Source of the DNA: Bacillota bacterium
GTDB lineage: Bacteria; Bacillota; DSM-12270; Thermacetogeniales; Thermacetogeniaceae
NCBI GenBank assembly: GCA_030627585.1
Contig: DAOURU010000013.1
Location: forward strand, 1-11,267
DNA length: 11,267 nt
Reading direction: 5' to 3'
Of this stretch, positions 7,145 through 11,267 are shown one piece after another. The notes under the pieces were generated by a model that did not search any database, was not told the DNA's origin, and worked only from the letters and a program-made list of their open reading frames with translations. Each line of letters starts with the position of its first letter. The first letter of the stretch is position 1. The position numbers were made by a program, and so were the translations under genes.

Positions 7145-7289
7145 GCTCTTTGCGGGCTTCCCGGCAAGTTTGGCATCAAAAGCCGGTGTCGCTCGGAAAG
7201 AGGAGCCGGTTGAAGGAAAAGCAGGGGAGTGTTAAGATTAAGAAGGTGCTTGCAGAGCTCGAGGGAGAAAGGGGGGCTTGTAAGGGTTT
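7145..7289 (+). other. guaA-purE intergenic region
   Basis: This 145-base gap holds a weak inverted repeat, CCGGC (7161-7165) with GCCGG (7182-7186), flanked by CTCTTT (7146-7151) and AAAGAG (7197-7202). No T tract follows, so termination is doubtful. The promoter of the purine operon is in its right half. I saw no purine riboswitch core and no PurR box. Confidence 0.5.
7210..7238 (+). promoter_or_regulatory. SigA-type promoter of the purE operon
   Basis: -35 TTGAAG (7210-7215), a 17-base spacer, and -10 TAAGAT (7233-7238) with an upstream TGT making it an extended -10. Each hexamer matches consensus at four of six positions and the spacing is ideal. Transcription would start near 7245, about 45 bases before purE. 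An in-frame TTG-started run of about 34 codons begins at the same bases but is better explained as promoter DNA. Confidence 0.5.
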
Positions 7290-7802
7290 ATGGAAAAGCG
7301 CCCGCGCGTAGGGATTGTTTTGGGCAGCGACTCTGACTTTGAGGTAATGGAGGAAGCAACGCGGGTTCTGGACGATTTTGGGGTCCCCTACGAGGTAACG
7401 GTTGCCTCGGCGCACCGCAGCCCGGAGCGGTCAGCGGCTTACGCCAGGGAAGCCGAAGCGAGGGGACTTGAAGTTCTCATTGCGGGGGCGGGGATGGCGG
7501 CTCACCTCCCAGGCGTGCTTGCCGCCTCCACTGCCCTCCCTGTCATCGGCGTTCCGCTGCGGGGAGGCGCCCTCAATGGGATGGATGCTCTATTTTCCAT
7601 CGTGCAAATGCCGCCCGGGGTCCCGGTGGCTGCCGTAGCCGTCAACGGAGCACGCAATGCGGCGCTCCTTGCCGTTCAGATCCTGGGTGTGAAGGATCCG
7701 GAGCTGCGCGCGAAGTTTCGGGTTTACAAAGAGAGGATGGCCGCAGAGGTTGCCGTCAAATCCGCGAAGCTTCAAGAAAAGCTGCTTTCTTCCCTGAAAT
7801 GA
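7290..7802 (+). CDS. purE: N5-carboxyaminoimidazole ribonucleotide mutase (or AIR carboxylase), PurE
   Basis: Sixth step of IMP synthesis, forming CAIR, either by rearranging N5-CAIR (class I) or from AIR plus CO2 (class II). The 170-residue protein has the class I-like signature GSDSD (residues 12-16), SAHRSPE with His42, and GAGMAAHLPGV (residues 66-75), where most family members read GAGGAAHLPG. Further on come IGVPLRGGALNGMDALFSIVQMP and VAVNGARNAALLA. The last is two residues shorter than the AIGKAGAANA form of E. coli. ATG 7290 has AAGGG 3 bases upstream and a stronger AAAGGGGGG (7268-7276) 13 bases upstream, so spacing is not ideal. A TTG 12 bases upstream is followed at once by a stop. 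First gene of the operon. purK, the partner that makes N5-CAIR, is not next to it. Confidence 0.95.
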   Translation: MEKRPRVGIVLGSDSDFEVMEEATRVLDDFGVPYEVTVASAHRSPERSAAYAREAEARGLEVLIAGAGMAAHLPGVLAASTALPVIGVPLRGGALNGMDALFSIVQMPPGVPVAAVAVNGARNAALLAVQILGVKDPELRAKFRVYKERMAAEVAVKSAKLQEKLLSSLK

Positions 7803-7812
7803 AAGAAAGAAC

Positions 7813-7832
7813 ATCCAGCCTGGCTGGATTTT
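7813..7832 (+). terminator. Hairpin with short T tract between purE and purB (attenuator or partial terminator)
   Basis: A perfect 7-base stem ATCCAGC/GCTGGAT (7813-7819 with 7823-7829), loop CTG, is followed by a T run (7829-7832). It lies 10 bases after the purE stop. The U tract is short, so termination would be partial, giving more purE than downstream product. It could also be an RNA processing or stability element. Confidence 0.45.
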
Positions 7833-7854
7833 GCATTTAAGGAGGCTGCAAAAT
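7828..7854 (+). promoter_or_regulatory. Hairpin presenting the purB ribosome-binding site in its loop
   Basis: ATTTTGCA (7828-7835) and TGCAAAAT (7847-7854) form a perfect 8-base stem. Its 11-base loop contains the Shine-Dalgarno AAGGAGG (7839-7845), and the TTG start of purB follows directly at 7855. Its 5' arm shares two bases and the T tract with the preceding hairpin, so the two compete. The pairing is direct sequence evidence; a regulatory effect is inferred. Confidence 0.45.
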
Positions 7855-9927
7855 TTGCTGGAGCGATACACCTTGCCTGAAATGAAGGCCCTGTGGGCCC
7901 CGGAGAACCGCTTTCAAAAATGGCTCGAATTAGAAATCCTAGCCTGTGAGGCCTGGGCCGAACTGGGGCGGATTCCGGGTGACGCCGTGAAGGAGATTAA
8001 AGAGCGCGCCTGTTTCGATGTCCGGCGGATTGCCGAAATTGAAGCGGTTACCCGGCACGATGTGATTGCATTTGTCAGTTGCGTCGCGGAATCCGTAGGA
8101 GATGCCGGGAAGTACTTGCACCTCGGTCTCACCTCTTACGATATTGTAGATACCGCTTTATCCCTTCTGATGCGGGACGCTCTCGATCTTATTTTGAAGG
8201 CTCTCGCGGAGCTTCAGACGGCCCTCGCTGAAAAGGCCCGCGCTTACCGGGATACGGCGATGATCGGGCGGACCCACGGGGTGCATGCCGAACCGGTTAC
8301 CCTCGGCCTTAAATTCGCCCTCTGGCATGTAGAGATGAACCGCGCCCGGGCGCGGCTCGAGCGGGCGCGGGAAGTGATCAATGTGGGCCGCCTCTCGGGG
8401 GCGGTAGGAACTTACGCGCATCTCGATCCTTTTGTCGAAGCATACGTCTGCCGGGCGACAGGACTTGCCCCGGCGCGGGTTTCCACCCAGGTGCTCCAGC
8501 GCGACCGCCACGCGGAGTATCTGGTTGCTCTTGCGGTTACTGCCAGTTCCCTGGATAAGTTCGCGACAGAGATCAGGCACCTCCAGCGCACCGAGGTTCT
8601 GGAGCTGGAAGAGGGGTTCGCGGCAGGGCAAAAAGGCTCCTCGGCGATGCCCCACAAGCGCAACCCGATCACCTGCGAGCGGATCAGCGGCCTTGCCCGC
8701 GTCGTGCGGGGGAACGCTCTTGCCGCCCTGGAAAATGTCCCGCTCTGGCACGAGCGGGATATCACTCATTCCTCGGTGGAGCGGATCATCATCCCGGACA
8801 GCACGACCCTCCTCCACTATATGATTGTGAAATTCACAGAAATTATCCGGGGGCTGCAGGTCTACCCGGAGCAAATGAAGAGAAATCTCAACCGGACGCG
8901 CGGACTGATCTTCAGCCAGCGCCTGTTGCTTGCTCTTGTAGAGAAGGGTTTGCGCAGAGAGGACGCCTATGCTCTTGTCCAGGGCCAGGCGCTCCGGGCC
9001 TGGCCGGAAGGCGACTTCATGGAGTTCGTGAAGAAAGATCCGGAAATCGGACGCTGCCTTTCCCAGGAGGAGATCGAGGCGCTTTTCGACTCCCGGCCGT
9101 ATTTGCAAAAGGTGCCTTACATCTTCTGGAAGGCAGGCTTGGGTCCCCCGCCGGTTCATGGCTGGGGGGAGGCCGCGAAAAAACGCGCCGTTCCTGCTCG
9201 AGGAAAGGGGGTTCCGGAAAAAGGGGATTTTCTTTATGAAGGAAAAGCGAAAAAGATCTTCCGGACCTCAGATCCCGACCTTTTCTGGATTGAGTATAAA
9301 GACGAGGCGACGGCGTTTGACGGCCTGAAAAAAGACGTGATTCCCGGCAAGGGAAGATTAAATAACCTGATTTCGGCCCACCTTTTTTCCCTGCTTGAAG
9401 CGGCGGGGATCTCCACCCATTTTGTAAAATTGCTGAGTCTGCAGGAGATGCTGGTGAAAAGAGTGGAGATTATTCCCTTGGAAGTGATTGTGCGGAACAT
9501 TGCGGCGGGGAATATGGCACAAAGGCTTGGCGTTCCGGAGGGCAGGAATCTTTCCCGCCCGGTCGTAGACTTTTGTTATAAAAGTGACGAACTCCACGAC
9601 CCGCTGGTTACCGAAGACCAGATCCTGGCGCTGGATCTGGCGACCCCGGAACAACTGAGGGCTTTGAGAGAGACCGCCCTCCGCTGCAATGAGGTGCTGC
9701 AGGCATATTTGAAGACAAAGCGTCTGGAACTGGTAGATTTTAAGCTGGAGTTCGGTTTTCACCGGGGAGCGATGATTCTGGCCGATGAAATTTCCCCTGA
9801 TACCTGCCGTTTTTGGGACATCCAAACGCAGGAAAAGCTGGACAAGGACCGCTTCCGGCGCGATCTGGGGGAGCTCGTTCCTGCCTATGAAGAGGTTTGG
9901 AAAAGGCTGCAAGGAGGGGAAGAATAA
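7855..9927 (+). CDS. purB-purC: Fused adenylosuccinate lyase-SAICAR synthetase (PurB-PurC)
   Basis: A single 690-residue reading frame with two complete purine enzymes. Residues 1-430 are adenylosuccinate lyase, which cleaves SAICAR to AICAR plus fumarate and adenylosuccinate to AMP plus fumarate. Features are RYTLPEM at the start, His68 in TRHDVIAF, TSYDIVDTALS, His141 in GRTHGVHAEP, and the fumarase-superfamily loop SSAMPHKRNP at 262-271. His68 and His141 fall at the same numbers as the catalytic histidines of the B. subtilis enzyme. Residues 431-456 are a Pro/Gly/Lys/Arg-rich linker. Residues 457-690 are SAICAR synthetase (CAIR + Asp + ATP to SAICAR), with GDFLYEGKAKKIF, GKGRLNNLISAHLF, VIVRNIAAGNMAQRLG, DELHDPLVTEDQI and LADEISPDTCRFWD. 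TTG 7855 is chosen over TTG 7831 because AAGGAGG (7839-7845) lies 9 bases before it. No stop codon separates the halves. The nearest in-frame start codon for a free PurC is TTG 9139, so a fused product is expected. Confidence 0.93.
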   Translation: MLERYTLPEMKALWAPENRFQKWLELEILACEAWAELGRIPGDAVKEIKERACFDVRRIAEIEAVTRHDVIAFVSCVAESVGDAGKYLHLGLTSYDIVDTALSLLMRDALDLILKALAELQTALAEKARAYRDTAMIGRTHGVHAEPVTLGLKFALWHVEMNRARARLERAREVINVGRLSGAVGTYAHLDPFVEAYVCRATGLAPARVSTQVLQRDRHAEYLVALAVTASSLDKFATEIRHLQRTEVLELEEGFAAGQKGSSAMPHKRNPITCERISGLARVVRGNALAALENVPLWHERDITHSSVERIIIPDSTTLLHYMIVKFTEIIRGLQVYPEQMKRNLNRTRGLIFSQRLLLALVEKGLRREDAYALVQGQALRAWPEGDFMEFVKKDPEIGRCLSQEEIEALFDSRPYLQKVPYIFWKAGLGPPPVHGWGEAAKKRAVPARGKGVPEKGDFLYEGKAKKIFRTSDPDLFWIEYKDEATAFDGLKKDVIPGKGRLNNLISAHLFSLLEAAGISTHFVKLLSLQEMLVKRVEIIPLEVIVRNIAAGNMAQRLGVPEGRNLSRPVVDFCYKSDELHDPLVTEDQILALDLATPEQLRALRETALRCNEVLQAYLKTKRLELVDFKLEFGFHRGAMILADEISPDTCRFWDIQTQEKLDKDRFRRDLGELVPAYEEVWKRLQGGEE

Positions 9928-10182
9928 TTGTTTCAGGCCCGGATCTATGTTACGCTGAAACAGGGAATTCTTGACCCCCAGGGGAACGCGGTGCAAGGCG
10001 CCCTCGCCAGCCTGGGCTATCAAAATGTGGAGGAGGTAAGGGTAGGGAAGTATCTCGTACTCTCACTTGCTCACTCCGACCGTGCCGAGGCGGAAAAAGA
10101 GGTGCGCGAGATGTGCGCGCGGCTCCTGGTCAATCCCGTGATTGAAGATTATACTTTTGAATTACAGGAGGTTTCTCTATGA
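9928..10182 (+). CDS. purS: FGAM synthase subunit PurS
   Basis: Small 84-residue subunit of phosphoribosylformylglycinamidine synthase. It bridges PurQ and PurL and helps pass ammonia between them. It matches the family in length and in the opening [23 protein letters not shown], the middle [11 protein letters not shown], and the end [14 protein letters not shown]. The TTG start directly abuts the TAA of the fused gene, and AAGGAGG (9911-9917) sits 10 bases before it. Its stop overlaps the purQ start (ATGA). Presence of PurS shows that the organism uses the three-subunit FGAM synthase typical of Bacillota and archaea, not the single large PurL. Confidence 0.96.
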   Translation: MFQARIYVTLKQGILDPQGNAVQGALASLGYQNVEEVRVGKYLVLSLAHSDRAEAEKEVREMCARLLVNPVIEDYTFELQEVSL

Positions 10183-10901
10183 AATTTGGGGTGGTGGTTT
10201 TCCCGGGTTCCAACTGTGACATGGACTGCTACCATGTGATCGACCAGGTCCTCGGCCACCCTGTTTCCTATATCTGGCATCAAGAAAAAGACCTTGCGGG
10301 ATACGATTGCATCATTCTACCCGGCGGGTTTTCCTACGGGGACTACCTGCGGATCGGAGCGATTGCCCGGTTTTCCCCGGTCATGGATGCGGTGGCGGAA
10401 TACGCGGCGCGGGGGGGTTTGGTTCTGGGGATCTGCAACGGCTTTCAGATTCTGCTCGAGGCAGGCCTTCTCCCCGGGGCGATGCGGCGCAATGAATCCC
10501 TTCAGTTTCGCTGCCAGGATGTTTTCCTGCGGGTGGAAAATGCCGCAACTCCTTTCACCAACCAGTACCGCCGGGGGGAAGTCATCAGGATGCCTGTTGC
10601 CCACGGAGAGGGAAATTACTACGTGGATCCCGAGATCCTTGCGCAGCTTGAGCGCGAAGGGCAGGTGGTCTTCCGTTACTGCACCGGGGAAGGAGAAGTT
10701 GCTCCCCATGCCAATCCCAACGGCTCCCTGGGAAACATTGCAGGGATCTGCAACCGGAGCCGAACGGTTTTGGGTTTGATGCCCCACCCGGAGCGCTGTT
10801 CTGAAGAAATTTTAGGGAATGCCGACGGCAGGCGCCTTTTTCGTTCGATTTTATCGTGGTGGGAGCTGGCACCTGGAAAGGGGGCGACTGCTTGTGGGTA
10901 A
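10179..10901 (+). CDS. purQ: FGAM synthase glutaminase subunit PurQ
   Basis: Class I glutamine amidotransferase that releases ammonia from glutamine for PurL in the fourth step of IMP synthesis. The 240-residue protein begins [16 protein letters not shown] and has [17 protein letters not shown], nucleophile Cys86 in [17 protein letters not shown], and His203/Glu205 in MPHPER. These complete the catalytic triad. ATG 10179 overlaps the purS stop by 4 bases, with AGGAGG about 7 bases upstream, pointing to translational coupling. The end overlaps the likely purL start by 8 bases. Confidence 0.97.
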   Translation: MKFGVVVFPGSNCDMDCYHVIDQVLGHPVSYIWHQEKDLAGYDCIILPGGFSYGDYLRIGAIARFSPVMDAVAEYAARGGLVLGICNGFQILLEAGLLPGAMRRNESLQFRCQDVFLRVENAATPFTNQYRRGEVIRMPVAHGEGNYYVDPEILAQLEREGQVVFRYCTGEGEVAPHANPNGSLGNIAGICNRSRTVLGLMPHPERCSEEILGNADGRRLFRSILSWWELAPGKGATACG

Positions 10902-11267
10902 TGTGCCGCTTTGGGCGGAAATGGGTTTAACCTGCGAGGAGCACGTGCGGATTTGCGAACTGTTGGGGCGGGAGCCCAACGATGTCGAGACAGGAATGTT
11001 TGCCGTGCTCTGGTCAGAGCACTGCGCTTACAAAAATTCCCGGCTCGTTCTGAAGCTTTTTCCGACTCAGGGACCGCACGTTTTGCAGGGCCCGGGTGAA
11101 AACGCCGGGGTTGTGGACCTGGGCGAGGAACAGGCTGTTGCCTTTAAAATTGAAAGCCACAACCATCCCTCGGCTATTGAACCCTACCAGGGCGCGGCGA
11201 CCGGAGTAGGAGGCATCGTCCGGGACATCTTTGCAATGGGGGCGCGCCCTATTGCTCTGCTGAATTC
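10894..11267 (+). CDS. purL: FGAM synthase large subunit PurL, 5' part
   Basis: Catalytic subunit that turns FGAR, ATP and ammonia into FGAM. Only the first 124 codons are in the window and the frame is open at the right edge. It matches the small (Bacillus-type) Pur[14 protein letters not shown], then [15 protein letters not shown] with the conserved SEHC, then [15 protein letters not shown]. After these come [20 protein letters not shown] (ATP/Mg site) and [22 protein letters not shown] 10894 is preferred because AAGGGGG (10878-10884) lies 9 bases before it; GTG 10903 and ATG 10921 are alternatives. The overlap with purQ suggests coupled translation. Confidence 0.95.
   Translation, partial: MGNVPLWAEMGLTCEEHVRICELLGREPNDVETGMFAVLWSEHCAYKNSRLVLKLFPTQGPHVLQGPGENAGVVDLGEEQAVAFKIESHNHPSAIEPYQGAATGVGGIVRDIFAMGARPIALLN

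Noticed and set aside
7145..7289. Purine riboswitch or PurR box before purE or hpt
   Set aside because: No recognisable aptamer core or paired PurR box could be seen by eye in either leader.
7210..7311. Leader peptide of about 34 codons before purE, TTG start with AGGAG upstream
   Set aside because: Its first bases are the -35 of a well-spaced promoter and it has no recognisable features; chance frame.
7831..7854. purB start at TTG 7831
   Set aside because: It lies upstream of the AAGGAGG site, inside the hairpins. Starting at 7855 puts His68 and His141 at the family's catalytic positions.
9139..9225. Separate PurC translated from TTG 9139
   Set aside because: A GGAAGG lies 5 bases before it, so internal initiation cannot be fully excluded. 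The codon is a conserved-position Leu at the end of PurB, and it would add an odd 28-residue extension to PurC.
11262..11267. GAATTC at the very end as a cloning junction
   Set aside because: It is a natural part of the conserved PurL reading frame (LLN); its position at the edge may be coincidence.

Overview
The window looks like a chromosomal segment from a GC-rich, anaerobic, probably thermophilic Gram-positive bacterium of the Bacillota (Clostridia or Desulfotomaculia-like). This is an inference from several signs: a DxHxxG corrinoid protein, the unfused Firmicutes form of FGAM synthase (PurS + PurQ + small PurL), strong purine-rich Shine-Dalgarno sites with many GTG and TTG starts, and a short archaeal/thermophile-type S-adenosylhomocysteinase. 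All genes are on the + strand.

Left part (1-3088): the 3' end of a corrinoid (B12-binding) methyltransferase-partner protein is followed 24 bases later by proA (glutamate-5-semialdehyde dehydrogenase). proA is in turn overlapped by a GCS2-family glutamate-cysteine ligase gene. No ATG, GTG or TTG lies in the N-terminal part of the ligase frame; the best-placed start is an ATT at 1721 behind a good ribosome-binding site. proB is not in the window.

Middle part (3089-7144): a 312-base non-coding stretch with possible RNA structure and an extended -10 promoter precedes ahcY (S-adenosylhomocysteine hydrolase). A second 304-base non-coding stretch holds a GC-rich, inverted-repeat-rich block and another extended -10 promoter. 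After it come hpt (hypoxanthine phosphoribosyltransferase, purine salvage) and guaA (GMP synthase), which overlap by 22 bases.

Right part (7145-11267): a de novo purine operon with its own promoter: purE, a fused purB-purC gene, purS, purQ and the 5' end of purL. PurE makes CAIR, PurC converts CAIR to SAICAR and PurB converts SAICAR to AICAR. The fused polypeptide therefore carries two consecutive pathway steps, plus PurB's second role in AMP synthesis. PurS, PurQ and PurL form the FGAM synthase complex. Genes from purB to purL are tightly packed or overlapping. The only sizeable gap, between purE and purB, carries two overlapping hairpins, one with a short T tract and one presenting the purB ribosome-binding site in its loop.

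The most notable observation is the in-frame PurB-PurC fusion. Its PurC half has no usable start codon close to its own N-terminus. No mobile element, CRISPR array, tRNA, rRNA or wholly unknown system was seen.
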